A stretch of DNA of 61,265 nucleotides from CAYRCU01 sp964422865 (GCA_964422865.1 CAYRCU010000004.1:1-61265), one strand, 5' to 3'. Positions 8,617-16,588 are shown, numbered from the stretch's first letter. The notes: a model not told the origin generated them from the sequence alone. Translations and numbers: made by a program.

Positions 8617-9258
8617 ATGTACAGGCTTCTTTTAGCCTTCCAGATTGTTTTGGTTTTGATTGTTTTCTTGTTGGGTCTTTTGGTTTTTGATTTGAGAAGT
8701 AGGGTGTTTAGTATCTCGGAAAGGAGAGTTCCGGAAAGAGTAGTAAGAGAGGTTGTTGATTATAGTAAGGAAATTTCTGAGCTTCGGAAATATGTTGACA
8801 GCGAGATTACGGGAGTTACCGGGAAGATTGAGGAGAAGGAGTGTAATTGTGTTGGTACAACACAGGTAGTAACAACAACGGATGCTGTTAAACAGACTTC
8901 ATATATTGCAATGGGTGATGCTTTTGCAACCAGTTCAATGGATTGGGTGGATGTGCCCGGTAGCGGGGTATATGTGGATTTGGCTGATGACTATGGTGAG
9001 GATGCGATGGTGATATGGTCGGCAAGCTTGAAGGTTGCTCATGGGAATGGGCAAGCATATGCCAGGATTTATGATGCCACGAATAACATTACGGTTGCGG
9101 GAAGTGAAATAACAACTACAAATAACGCGGACTATGTGCAGGCAACAAGTGGTGGAATGGCCTTGTGGCGCGGGAGAAATTTGTATAAAGTGCAGATAAG
9201 GAGTTTGAATGGATTTGAGGTAAGTTACAGTGGTGGGAAAATTAAGATTAGTTATTAA
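8617..9258 (+). CDS. Membrane-anchored protein with coiled coil and C-terminal beta domain, unknown
   Basis: 213 residues. An N-terminal membrane helix (residues 4-26) is followed by a short coiled-coil stalk (about 35-75), two close cysteines (KECNCVG), a threonine-rich linker (TTQVVTTTDAV) and a beta-rich C-terminal domain with Trp, Asp and Gly. This looks like a cell-surface stalk with a globular head facing out. The start follows an AGGTGAT Shine-Dalgarno-like element. First of three genes for extracytoplasmic proteins spaced 0-6 bases apart. I recognise no family; the head has the feel of a C1q or lectin-like sandwich, but that is only an impression. Confidence 0.6.
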   Translation: MYRLLLAFQIVLVLIVFLLGLLVFDLRSRVFSISERRVPERVVREVVDYSKEISELRKYVDSEITGVTGKIEEKECNCVGTTQVVTTTDAVKQTSYIAMGDAFATSSMDWVDVPGSGVYVDLADDYGEDAMVIWSASLKVAHGNGQAYARIYDATNNITVAGSEITTTNNADYVQATSGGMALWRGRNLYKVQIRSLNGFEVSYSGGKIKISY

Positions 9259-9263
9259 TTAAC

Positions 9264-10097
9264 ATGAGAAGAAATATTTTGGTTTTGTGTGTTTTGTTGC
9301 CCCTTTTTGTTTTTGTGTTGGGGGTGAGTGCAAGCGAGGAGTTTAATTATGCCCGGGCATATGGGGATTATGTGGAGGCTTTGGGAGAGTATAAAAATGT
9401 GCATTCCGAGTATCTTCTTGCGAGAAGCCAATATTTGCAGGCTCGGACTTTGGCTTCGCAAACTAAAGCTCAAAATGCGACAATGAACATGCTTAAAGAG
9501 AGAGATGAGGCAGTTGTAGCGTATTTGGTTGCCCTTCGCATGAGGCTTGGTGAGGCGATTGGGATAGATGAAAGAGACGAGGAGGGTTTGAACTTGCGTA
9601 TTGATAGTGAGAAGGCTTGGTTTGAAAATCATAAAGGGCGAGTGACGAGCGCCGGGACTATTGAAGATTTGGTGATTGATTCAAATGAAGCGGCTGATCA
9701 TTTTGAGGCGGTTACGGAACCTTTGTCTTATGAGGTTTTGTCTTTTTTGGCTTTGGGCAAGGTCGGAGCAATGAGGATGGAGGTTAATGATGCTATGTCT
9801 AGTGTAAAAATGAAACTGATGGATGTGAGAGCTGACGGGGATTATGATCTGGCGATAATTGACAGGTGGGTTTTGGAAACTGAGAATAAAATTACGAGAA
9901 GTTTGGATAAGGAAATTGAAGCGAGGACGTTGGTGTTTGGTTTGCAGGCGCTGGATAAAAATGCTTTTGGCAGAAAAGATGACAAGGTGGTGATATACAA
10001 CAGTGTTTTAACTAAAGTGCAGGAGAGCTATCAGTTTTTGAGAGAATCTGTGAGTTTTATGAATGAAATTGTCCGAAAGATTAAAACAAAAAAGTAG
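9264..10097 (+). CDS. Secreted alpha-helical protein, unknown
   Basis: 277 residues with a clear signal peptide (MRRNILVLCVLLPLFVFVLG, cleavage likely after VSA near residue 24). The mature part is almost wholly helical and rich in Glu, Lys and Arg, with several amphipathic stretches, so it is likely a helical bundle or coiled coil outside the membrane. Starts 5 bases after the previous stop. No family recognised; its position between two anchored proteins suggests they form one surface assembly. Confidence 0.6.
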   Translation: MRRNILVLCVLLPLFVFVLGVSASEEFNYARAYGDYVEALGEYKNVHSEYLLARSQYLQARTLASQTKAQNATMNMLKERDEAVVAYLVALRMRLGEAIGIDERDEEGLNLRIDSEKAWFENHKGRVTSAGTIEDLVIDSNEAADHFEAVTEPLSYEVLSFLALGKVGAMRMEVNDAMSSVKMKLMDVRADGDYDLAIIDRWVLETENKITRSLDKEIEARTLVFGLQALDKNAFGRKDDKVVIYNSVLTKVQESYQFLRESVSFMNEIVRKIKTKK

Positions 10098-10462
10098 TGG
10101 ATATGAATGAAAAGTTAACAGAACAGGTTGTTGTGAAGAGGAGGCTTAAACTGCCCAGAATTAACTTTCGAAAGAAAAATATTATTGTATTTGGGGTTTT
10201 ATTGATATTTCTTGTTGTTTTGGGGGTTGCGGCACCTTTTATTAGAAGAGTAATGAGGGATAACAGCGGTGGTGGCGTGGAACTTACTCCTTCTTTTGTG
10301 CCTGAAGCGGGGGAAACTCAGAGCACTTCAGTTTATGCGGATGACCCCGAAATCAGAAACATAGAAGAAAGACTTGAGAAGATAAATGAAAACTTTGGGA
10401 ATATGAATATAAGAGAAGATGATCTTAGGCCCCCGGGTTTGGATTTCAATGTAGTGTTTTAA
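10097..10462 (+). CDS. Small single-span membrane protein, unknown
   Basis: About 121 residues: a basic cytoplasmic tail (VVVKRRLKLPRINFRKKN), one membrane helix (about 29-49), then a short outer part with a Gly/Pro/Ser-rich linker and a helical end. The GTG start overlaps the upstream stop by one base; ATG 10103 two codons later is an equally good start. Third gene of the surface-protein set. It is convergent with the next gene, with a small hairpin between. Confidence 0.55.
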   Translation: MDMNEKLTEQVVVKRRLKLPRINFRKKNIIVFGVLLIFLVVLGVAAPFIRRVMRDNSGGGVELTPSFVPEAGETQSTSVYADDPEIRNIEERLEKINENFGNMNIREDDLRPPGLDFNVVF

Positions 10463-10475
10463 AGTGAAATCACTT
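10462..10475. terminator. Small hairpin between convergent genes
   Basis: AAGTGA-AA-TCACTT, a 6-base-pair palindrome between the convergent stops at 10462 and 10474. Weak and without a long T run, so only a possible bidirectional end signal. Confidence 0.25.
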
Positions 10476-10794
10476 AAGGCTTGATTTGGGGGATCTTGAA
10501 GGTGGTTATGCCGATGGAGTTGAAATGAGGGAACTTTTTTTGTACTTCTCCTATGAATTTTTCTGCAAGATTTCCCGTAAAACTTGCATATCCCGTGCCT
10601 TCTGAGCGGTTGCAGAGTTTGTCTTGCCATTCAAAGACTATTCGTTGGATTTTGGTGCCTTCCTGATTTAGCTTTTCTTGTAGTGCGTCTGGATTTAGGG
10701 CATATGCGTCGTGGATTTTTTTGAAACTATCGAACGCTTCGGAATTATTTTTTATCATTAGTTCGAAGTATTCTTTGTACTTTGCGCGCGCCAT
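10474..10794 (-). CDS. Small cytosolic protein, unknown
   Basis: 106 residues, helical, no signal peptide. It begins MARAKYKEYFELM and has one Cys and one Trp. The start is supported by a perfect extended TATAAT box 9 bases upstream, so the gene is very likely expressed on its own. No family recognised. The sequence NLAEKFIGEVQKKFPHF near the C-terminus looks like an amphipathic helix. Confidence 0.6.
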   Translation of the reverse strand: MARAKYKEYFELMIKNNSEAFDSFKKIHDAYALNPDALQEKLNQEGTKIQRIVFEWQDKLCNRSEGTGYASFTGNLAEKFIGEVQKKFPHFNSIGITTFKIPQIKP

Positions 10795-10803
10795 ATGAAA
10801 GAA

Positions 10804-10809
10804 ATTATA
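10804..10809 (-). promoter_or_regulatory. Extended -10 box of the 10794 gene (leaderless)
   Basis: On the minus strand TGG-TATAAT ends 9 bases before the ATG at 10794. Confidence 0.65.
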
Positions 10810-10838
10810 CCAGGCAATTTTTGATTTGTGATAAGCGT

Positions 10839-11414
10839 TTAGTCAGAGGGTATTTTGTATTCGTAGATTTTGTAGCGAAGATTTTCAAGTTGCATCATTT
10901 GTTTGGATGTTAAGTTTTCAAAGTACTTAATTATTGGTCTTAATGAATTGCTGTGACAGATGACAAGAATGTTTATTTTTTCTCTTTTCATTCTTTTTAT
11001 TACATCTTTTACAAAAGAGAGAACGCGTTTTTCAACCTGTTTCATTGATTCTCCTCCCGGGGGTGGGACTGAATAACTTCTGTGATAGATTGGTGCGAGA
11101 CGCGGATGGTCGCGGAAATATTTATCTTTATTCATAGTTGTAAGTTTTCCGTAGTCACGTTCGATAATTCTTGGATCAACGTGAACCTCAATGTTGGGGT
11201 GATATTTTAGAATGTAATTTAAGGTTTGCCGTGTTCGTTTTAAAGGAGAGATATATGCAACATCAATTTTTACGTCTTTTAATTGTTTTGCAAGATTTGC
11301 GGCTTGCGCGTGCCCTTTATCCGAAAGAACCGATTCGGTGGTCCCGCAAAAGATGCGTGCGGCATTGTATTTTGTTTCCGTATGAGTGAGAGCTATGAAT
11401 TTTAAGTTTTTCAT
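10839..11414 (-). CDS. Histidine phosphatase (phosphoglycerate-mutase-like) with altered RHG motif
   Basis: 191 residues with the fold pattern of the histidine phosphatase superfamily: a nucleophile strand FIALTHTETKYN, YISPLKRTRQT, an acid-bearing segment IIERDYGKL, and VICHSNSLRPI as the second His box. The usual L-R-H-G reads L-T-H-T here, so the first active-site Arg is replaced by Thr while both histidines remain. Activity may be changed. The start at 11414 is chosen from the TATAAT box; a longer frame to 11459 would run through the promoter. Divergent from the next gene. Confidence 0.75.
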   Translation of the reverse strand: MKNLKFIALTHTETKYNAARIFCGTTESVLSDKGHAQAANLAKQLKDVKIDVAYISPLKRTRQTLNYILKYHPNIEVHVDPRIIERDYGKLTTMNKDKYFRDHPRLAPIYHRSYSVPPPGGESMKQVEKRVLSFVKDVIKRMKREKINILVICHSNSLRPIIKYFENLTSKQMMQLENLRYKIYEYKIPSD

Positions 11415-11423
11415 TGGTTTTTT

Positions 11424-11452
11424 ATTATACAGGTTTTTTGATCTTGTATAAT
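11424..11452. promoter_or_regulatory. Divergent promoter pair
   Basis: Two perfect TATAAT boxes face outward 17 bases apart: minus-strand box at 11424-11429 (9 bases from the start at 11414) and plus-strand box at 11447-11452 (8 bases from GTG 11461). Each box lies at the -35 position of the other, so the two genes may compete for polymerase. Confidence 0.65.
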
Positions 11453-11460
11453 TGGTCAAA

Positions 11461-12696
11461 GTGCTTAAGCTGAAAGACTTCGGTTTTGGTGTGGTTTTTC
11501 TTTTGTCGTGGCTTGTTTTTTACCCAATAAGCTGGTTTTTTATTGGAAAGGACTTTCTTGGTGATCAGTTTTCTTTTATTGCGGTAATGCCCCTTTTGAT
11601 TTTTCTGATGCTGGTTTATATGGCTTATGTGAAGGTTTTTATGTTTCGGGGTGTGTTTTGGGGTAGAGCACTTTTGTTGATTGGGTTATTGAGTTTTGCG
11701 CTTCTTTTTGTATGGAATATAGCTTCTGATGATTTGTATACATATATTTATAGAGGAAGAGTGCAGGCTTTATATAACGCTAATCCGTATTTGACTTCCT
11801 ATTCGAATTATCCGCAAGATGCGTTTTATGATGAGTTAAAAAATATCTGGGTTTCAAAGACCTCGCTTTATGGACCTGTTTTTTCCTTTATATCTTTTGG
11901 GATTGCTACTGTGGCTGGTGACAGTTTGCTGTTTAGCGTGCTTTTATACAAGATTCTTTTTGCTTTCTTGTTTACTTTTTCCTCGTATGTAGTTTACAAA
12001 ACAACAAAGAGTAAAAAAGCTTTGATCCTTTTTGGACTTAACCCCGTGCTTATATTTGAATTTTTGTTGAATTCTCATATGGGTATTATTATGATTTTTT
12101 TTCTTCTTTTCTCTTTATATTTTATTGTAAGAGGGAGAGGTGTGGGGGATTACCTTTTGGGGTTGGTGCTTTTTGAACTGTCGGTTTTGACTAAACCAAC
12201 TGTAGCGATTTTTGCTCCGTTTATCGGTATTTATATTTTAAAGAAACTTGTCGGTTATCGTGCGAAGCTGTTGTTTATTATTGTTGGACTGGTTGTTTCT
12301 TTGATGATATTGATTCTGGCTTATGCTCCGTATTGGGAAGGATTAAGAATCTTTTCGTATTTGAGTGAAGTTTATAGGCATGTAACTCCAAGACCGTCAC
12401 CATTAATGTATGTTTTGCCGGTTTTTCTTTCCCGAGGCCTTTTTTGGGTGATTTATTTGTATTTGTTGTTAAGGTTTGCGATTTTTGCAAGGAAGTTTAC
12501 AAGTATCTTGCTTTTGAAATTGTTGATCGCGGTTTATTTTGCGGCTTTGCTTATGTATTTTACTGTCCTTATGCCTTGGTATTTGACTCCTCTTCTGGCT
12601 TTGTTGTGTGTTGTAGTGGGGCTCTTGCGACGAGGGGTTATGTGGATATATTTGGTCAGTTTTTTGGAGCTTCTTTTGTATACATTTACCAGGTAA
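11461..12696 (+). CDS. GT-C type polyprenyl-phosphate-sugar glycosyltransferase (MptA/B-like)
   Basis: 411 residues with about 10-12 membrane helices. After the second or third helix comes SDDLYTYIYRGRVQALYNANPY, split by the family-like acidic pair and the Arg-x-x-x-x-x-x-NPY pattern seen in GT-C mannosyltransferases such as MptA/MptB and GT87. Such enzymes transfer mannose or another sugar from a lipid-linked donor on the outer face. The GTG start at 11461 fits the leaderless promoter. The acceptor is unknown; no other glycan genes are adjacent. Confidence 0.7.
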   Translation: MLKLKDFGFGVVFLLSWLVFYPISWFFIGKDFLGDQFSFIAVMPLLIFLMLVYMAYVKVFMFRGVFWGRALLLIGLLSFALLFVWNIASDDLYTYIYRGRVQALYNANPYLTSYSNYPQDAFYDELKNIWVSKTSLYGPVFSFISFGIATVAGDSLLFSVLLYKILFAFLFTFSSYVVYKTTKSKKALILFGLNPVLIFEFLLNSHMGIIMIFFLLFSLYFIVRGRGVGDYLLGLVLFELSVLTKPTVAIFAPFIGIYILKKLVGYRAKLLFIIVGLVVSLMILILAYAPYWEGLRIFSYLSEVYRHVTPRPSPLMYVLPVFLSRGLFWVIYLYLLLRFAIFARKFTSILLLKLLIAVYFAALLMYFTVLMPWYLTPLLALLCVVVGLLRRGVMWIYLVSFLELLLYTFTR

Positions 12697-12704
12697 AAAT
12701 ATTC

Positions 12705-12721
12705 TTTCAGCTTTTTTTCAG
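12705..12721 (+). promoter_or_regulatory. Response-regulator operator, copy 1
   Basis: TTTCAG-N5-TTTCAG direct repeat, 11-base period, over the -35 position of the response-regulator promoter. The same 17 bases recur at 14418-14434. The first repeat starts 26 bases before the start of the -10 box in both places. Confidence 0.7.
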
Positions 12722-12730
12722 GAAGTGAAA

Positions 12731-12736
12731 TATAAT
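12731..12736 (+). promoter_or_regulatory. -10 box of the response regulator gene (leaderless)
   Basis: TATAAT ends 9 bases before ATG 12746. The -35 region is taken by the TTTCAG repeats. Confidence 0.7.
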
Positions 12737-12745
12737 ACTAGAGAG

Positions 12746-13402
12746 ATGCATTTGTTGGTTATTGAGGATGAAAAGAAAATTGCTGATTCTTTGAAAAAGG
12801 GATTTTGTGCAGAAGGGTTTGTTGTGGATGTGGCATATGATGGTGCGGAAGGGTATGATCTTGCTTTGAGTGAAGATTATGATGTGATTGTACTGGATTT
12901 GATGCTTCCTTCTATGGATGGGATGGAAATTTGCAAAACACTTCGAACAGAGAATGTGCAGACACCAATTATTATGCTTACTGCGAGGGGAGAAATTGAA
13001 GATAGGGTTGAGGGACTTAATTTGGGTGCTGATGATTATTTGTCAAAGCCGTTTTCTTTTGAGGAGCTTTTGGCCCGTGTACGCGCTCTTTCCAGAAGGC
13101 CGAAAGAAAGTGTGGGGACGGTGCTGACGGTTGGGGAGCTTGTGCTTGATACAGTAAAAATGGAGGTTAAAAAGGGTGGCAGGAAGATTAAGTTGTCGAG
13201 AAAAGAGTTTGCCCTTTTGGAATATTTGATGAGAAACAAGGGAAGGGTTGTCACGAGGGGTCAAATTATAAGAGGTGTTTGGGATTTTGATTCTAATATA
13301 TTGCCCAATACAGTTGAGGCTTTTGTAAGGAATTTGAGGAGAAAAGTGGGAAAAAAGACGATAATTACAGTAAGGGGGTTTGGATATAAAATGAGTTCTT
13401 GA
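12746..13402 (+). CDS. OmpR/PhoB-family response regulator
   Basis: 218 residues: receiver domain with the acidic pocket (VIEDE), phospho-acceptor Asp about residue 51 (VIVLDLMLPSMDG), conserved Thr in MLTARG and Lys in LSKPFSF, then a winged-helix DNA-binding domain ending in the typical TVRGFGYKM. ATG 12746 follows the promoter; GTG 12725 would place the -10 box inside the gene. It overlaps the kinase gene. The TTTCAG direct repeat with 11-base spacing in front of this gene is the expected site type for the family, so autoregulation is likely. Confidence 0.92.
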   Translation: MHLLVIEDEKKIADSLKKGFCAEGFVVDVAYDGAEGYDLALSEDYDVIVLDLMLPSMDGMEICKTLRTENVQTPIIMLTARGEIEDRVEGLNLGADDYLSKPFSFEELLARVRALSRRPKESVGTVLTVGELVLDTVKMEVKKGGRKIKLSRKEFALLEYLMRNKGRVVTRGQIIRGVWDFDSNILPNTVEAFVRNLRRKVGKKTIITVRGFGYKMSS

Positions 13403-13407
13403 GAAAA

Positions 13408-14415
13408 ATGATGTTTAAAAACGCGCGAATGAAACTCATGGGTTGGTATTTGCTGGTTATTATGCTTGTGAGTGTGTTTTTTAGTGTTGTTATATATAAA
13501 GCGGTTATTTGGGAGATTGAGAGGAGTGTGCACAGAATGCCCGCTAGGCTTCAAAGGATGCACCCCGAACTTAGAAATATAGGGCGGGATTTTTATAACG
13601 ATGAACTTTTAATTGCTAAAAGGAGAGTACTTTTAGGACTATTGGGTTTGAATGGGACGATATTTGTGTTTTCTGTAGGAAGTGGGTATTTTCTTGCGGG
13701 CAAGGCGCTTGAACCTCTGGAAAAGGCACATGAGGAGCAGAGGAGGTTTGTTGCTGATGCAAGCCATGAACTTAGAACACCTCTTACTTCTCTGATGGCT
13801 ATGGTTGAGATTGCCAGAAGAGACAAGGGATTTAAGTTGAAAGATGCAAGAAAATTGATGGATCAATCTTTGGAGGAAATTGAAGATATGAATAGATTGA
13901 TTTCTGACCTTTTGGATCTTTCAAAATTTGAAAGTGGGAGCGGAGGCTTGAAATTAGAAAAAATAAACTTTGGAAAGATAGTCGAAAAATCTATCAGGAG
14001 AATATCTTTGGTTTCGAGCAGTAAAAAGATAATTGTTAGAAAAAGTGTTGATGAGGGTTTGGTGATCAAGGGGGATGCGGCGAGCCTTAATAAAATGGTG
14101 ATGGTTTTACTTGATAACTCGATTAAATATACAGATAAGGGAGGAAAGGTTTTTGTTGAGGCGTATAGAAAGGGCAAGTGTGTTTATTTGAAGGTTCGTG
14201 ATACAGGAATTGGTATGGAGAGGAAAGCCATACCCCGTGTTTTTGACAGGTTTTATAGAGTTGAAAAGTCGAGAAGCAAGATAAAGGCGCGTGGTTTTGG
14301 ATTGGGACTTTCTATAGCAAAAAACATAGTTGAGTTGCATAGCGGTAAGATAAGTGTAAAAAGCAAGCTTGGCAAGGGAACAACTTTTACAGTGAAGCTT
14401 CCGATTTCTTCATAA
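13408..14415 (+). CDS. Sensor histidine kinase
   Basis: 336 residues, two membrane helices (about 9-29 and 73-96) flanking a short outer loop of some 45 residues rich in Arg, His, Met and acidic residues (HRMPARLQRMHPELRN). Then an H-box with ASHELRTPLTS (His about 120), N-box DNSIKYTDKGG, G1 DTGIGM, and G2 GFGLGLSIAKNIVELH. No clear HAMP or PAS domain. Partner of the upstream regulator. The start could also be TTG 13399, which overlaps the regulator stop as TTGA. The loop composition would suit a metal ion or a small protein ligand, but the signal is unknown. Confidence 0.92.
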   Translation: MMFKNARMKLMGWYLLVIMLVSVFFSVVIYKAVIWEIERSVHRMPARLQRMHPELRNIGRDFYNDELLIAKRRVLLGLLGLNGTIFVFSVGSGYFLAGKALEPLEKAHEEQRRFVADASHELRTPLTSLMAMVEIARRDKGFKLKDARKLMDQSLEEIEDMNRLISDLLDLSKFESGSGGLKLEKINFGKIVEKSIRRISLVSSSKKIIVRKSVDEGLVIKGDAASLNKMVMVLLDNSIKYTDKGGKVFVEAYRKGKCVYLKVRDTGIGMERKAIPRVFDRFYRVEKSRSKIKARGFGLGLSIAKNIVELHSGKISVKSKLGKGTTFTVKLPISS

Positions 14416-14417
14416 TT

Positions 14418-14434
14418 TTTCAGCTTTTTTTCAG
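14418..14434 (+). promoter_or_regulatory. Response-regulator operator, copy 2
   Basis: Second copy of the 17-base TTTCAG-N5-TTTCAG element, identical to 12705-12721 and the same distance from a -10 box (TTAGAT, 14444-14449). It suggests the small secreted protein below is under control of this two-component system. Confidence 0.7.
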
Positions 14435-14443
14435 ATTGTTTTA

Positions 14444-14449
14444 TTAGAT
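14444..14449 (+). promoter_or_regulatory. -10 box of the small secreted-protein gene
   Basis: TTAGAT, predicted start near 14456. This leaves a leader of about 30 bases with a strong GGGGGTGAG ribosome site, unlike the leaderless neighbours. Confidence 0.55.
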
Positions 14450-14485
14450 TTGAAGCATGATAAGGAGAAAGGGGGTGAGAAGAAT

Positions 14486-14839
14486 ATGAGTAAAAAAGTA
14501 TTTATTCCCAGCCTTTTGGTCTTAAGCTTACTACTGGTTGGGATAGTGAGCAGCGGATCTGTGAGCGCGAGCGATAGTAGCCAATTTTCTCCTTTGGTTC
14601 AAAGATTGGTTGAACGGTTCAACCTGCGTGAAGATGAAGTCCTTGAAGTGGTTGATGAGTTTCGCGCTGAACATTGGGCTGAGATGGAGAGTCGCTTTGA
14701 AGATAGACTGGACAGAGCGGTTGATGATGGAAGAATAACTGAGGATCAGAAAAAAGCGATTCTTGAGAAGAGGGAAGAGATGAGGGCGGATATGGGTATG
14801 GGTAAACACGGCTTTCACTTTGGACTGGGGCCAATGTAA
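14486..14839 (+). CDS. Small secreted helical protein, target of the two-component system
   Basis: 117 residues. Signal peptide (MSKKVFIPSLLVLSLLLVG, cleavage likely after VSA), then a mostly helical mature part (SPLVQRLVERFNLREDEVLEVVDEF...RITEDQKKAILEKREEM) and a Met/Gly/His tail (DMGMGKHGFHFGLGPM). The helical pattern resembles small periplasmic sensors or chaperones of the CpxP/ZraP type and DUF2680-like proteins, by impression only. ATG 14486 is set by GGGGGTGAG 6 bases upstream. Sharing the regulator's operator suggests a feedback or effector role for the kinase. Confidence 0.75.
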   Translation: MSKKVFIPSLLVLSLLLVGIVSSGSVSASDSSQFSPLVQRLVERFNLREDEVLEVVDEFRAEHWAEMESRFEDRLDRAVDDGRITEDQKKAILEKREEMRADMGMGKHGFHFGLGPM

Positions 14840-14861
14840 GACCTACCTCTATGTGGGCAAT

Positions 14862-14893
14862 AAACACTCTCTGGTTAGCTCCAGGGGGTGTTT
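14862..14893 (+). terminator. Intrinsic terminator
   Basis: 13-base-pair stem AAACACTCTCTGG / CCAGGGGGTGTTT with a 6-base loop (two G-U pairs), followed by a GT-rich tail. It closes the two-component locus. Confidence 0.75.
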
Positions 14894-14914
14894 GTTGTGT
14901 AGGGGCTTTATTGG

Positions 14915-14969
14915 TTGACACACAATATCTTAAGTTAGTATAGTTAGTTGTAATGATTCATATCATTAC
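14915..14969 (+). promoter_or_regulatory. Promoter and 5' hairpin of the IMPDH-like gene
   Basis: TTGACA (14915-14920), 18-base spacer, TATAGT (14939-14944). The predicted start near 14951 coincides with the palindrome GTAATGAT-TCAT-ATCATTAC (14950-14969). The palindrome is either an operator or a 5'-terminal hairpin of the mRNA; ATG follows at 14975. Confidence 0.65.
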
Positions 14970-14974
14970 GTGTT

Positions 14975-16588
14975 ATGGATCATCTTAGTCGTTTCTTTTC
15001 TCTTTCTAGGATTGGGGATAAAAACCCGGAAGTGGTTGAAGAGGTGACAAGATTAGGCTTTGAGGAGCTTCTTGAGCCTCCTAAAAATCTTTCTACAGAC
15101 AGGTCTAGGTTTAAACTTCAGAGGGAGCTGTACAGGAAGCTGAGTGGTGGAGATGACATTAGTTGGGAGGAGGCGGTATTTGGAATAAAGTCTCTTCCCG
15201 GTTTTTCTGCCCCAGAAAGATTTTATGAGGGACTGAAGATAACAAGGCTTCCTGACCCAATAATCAAAAATGCAGAGATTAGAAAGTTATATGCGCTTTT
15301 TATTTTAAATCACCCTGAGAGAATAAAGGCTTTAATGAGTTCTTATAAACTTGGGTTTCGAAAACCTTCACTTGGACATTCGAGAGTTCTTGATCGAGCG
15401 GAGACGGAACACAGGCTTATTTCGTTTTCGGATGTTGCAGCCGTGCAGCCTGAATTATCAAGTGACAGATTGCACAGGAGAAAACTTCTTTCTCAAGGTC
15501 CTTTTATCGCAACGTCTTTGAAAGAAAAAGGGGGTGTTAGACTGCCGATTGCGAGCGGGTCCATGATAACCGGTAATCCGGAGATGATTGCAACAATAGC
15601 AATGTGCGGTGTTCTTGCAACCGTGTATAGAGAAGGGCTTTGTTCGAGTCCCAAAGTTCAGGCAAAGATAACTTCTGCGGCGGTTGAAATCTTGCACAGG
15701 GCAATTGAAGATAAACTGTGGGACAAACATCCATACAGAAAGGTTCTGCTTGATTTTTGGCTTTCTCAGATAGGGATAACTGTTGGTGTTAACACGAGAG
15801 ATGCTGTTCAAAGAGTAAAACTGGTTATGCCCCTTATAACTGGCGCCAAGTTAAATGGTATTGCGGTACGGGTCTATAATCCCCAGGTGTCAAAGGAGAC
15901 GGTTGAAACAGTTAAGGTTTTAAGAAAGGAGTTTGGTGATGTTCTTGAGATTTTTGCGGGTCAAGCAAATAGTGTGGAAGCTGCGCAGGAGCTTGTTGAA
16001 GCTGGAGCTGATGCAATTGGACAAGGCATTGCGGGCGGGCTAAGGTGCACCACTTCAATTGTAAGTGGGGTGGCGGTTTCCGTGTTGAGAGATTTGTGGA
16101 GAATGAGAGGAAAGGTTGATGCACCAATATTTGTGGACAGCAGCGTATCTTATTTTTGGTCTTTGGCCTATCTTCTTGGAGCTTCAATGCTGGTAAAGCC
16201 CAGTCATATGGTTGGGATAGAGTCTATTGGAGGAAGGTTTCCTTTTTTTGACGGGAAGGACTATTACATTGCTTATAATGGTGAGGCTTCTGGAATAACC
16301 AAAGAGCATACTGGTAGATTGATGAGGAACGGCATGCCCTTTGCACCTGAGGGGGTTGGTGGTTTTGCAAAATTGGATCTTAGGTTATTGACGATTCCTG
16401 ATCAGATACTTGATGCGGTGATAAATTTTCTTATCCCGCCTTTTGTTTTTCAGGGGACTTTGAGTGGAAGGAGGTTTGAAAGCATTGCGGACATGCACAA
16501 AGAGTCGGACTTGGAGTTTTTATGGGAATTGTCGGAGGAGTCAAGAAAGGTTCGTGGAGCTTGGGGTCCGGTGTTTCACAATAGGTGA
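14975..16588 (+). CDS. Highly divergent IMP dehydrogenase/GMP reductase-like TIM-barrel protein
   Basis: 537 residues. The C-terminal two thirds follow the IMPDH/GMPR barrel: IASGSMITGNPEMIATIAM like the N-terminal strand region, AGADAIGQGIAGGLRCTTS with a Cys (about 358) at the catalytic-loop position, IFVDSSVSYFWSLAYLLGA like the ADGG-GD segment, and FAPEGVGGFAKL like the PEGV flap. The NAD-contacting D-A-H-G segment is lost (IAVRVYNPQ), there are no CBS domains, and about 180 N-terminal residues match nothing I know. It may not make XMP. It has its own strong promoter with a hairpin at the start point. Confidence 0.65.
   Translation: MDHLSRFFSLSRIGDKNPEVVEEVTRLGFEELLEPPKNLSTDRSRFKLQRELYRKLSGGDDISWEEAVFGIKSLPGFSAPERFYEGLKITRLPDPIIKNAEIRKLYALFILNHPERIKALMSSYKLGFRKPSLGHSRVLDRAETEHRLISFSDVAAVQPELSSDRLHRRKLLSQGPFIATSLKEKGGVRLPIASGSMITGNPEMIATIAMCGVLATVYREGLCSSPKVQAKITSAAVEILHRAIEDKLWDKHPYRKVLLDFWLSQIGITVGVNTRDAVQRVKLVMPLITGAKLNGIAVRVYNPQVSKETVETVKVLRKEFGDVLEIFAGQANSVEAAQELVEAGADAIGQGIAGGLRCTTSIVSGVAVSVLRDLWRMRGKVDAPIFVDSSVSYFWSLAYLLGASMLVKPSHMVGIESIGGRFPFFDGKDYYIAYNGEASGITKEHTGRLMRNGMPFAPEGVGGFAKLDLRLLTIPDQILDAVINFLIPPFVFQGTLSGRRFESIADMHKESDLEFLWELSEESRKVRGAWGPVFHNR

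Noticed and set aside
14457..14489. Ten-codon upstream reading frame in the leader of the secreted-protein gene
   Set aside because: It starts at the predicted transcript start but its codons are ordinary and it may be chance; not enough to claim a leader peptide.
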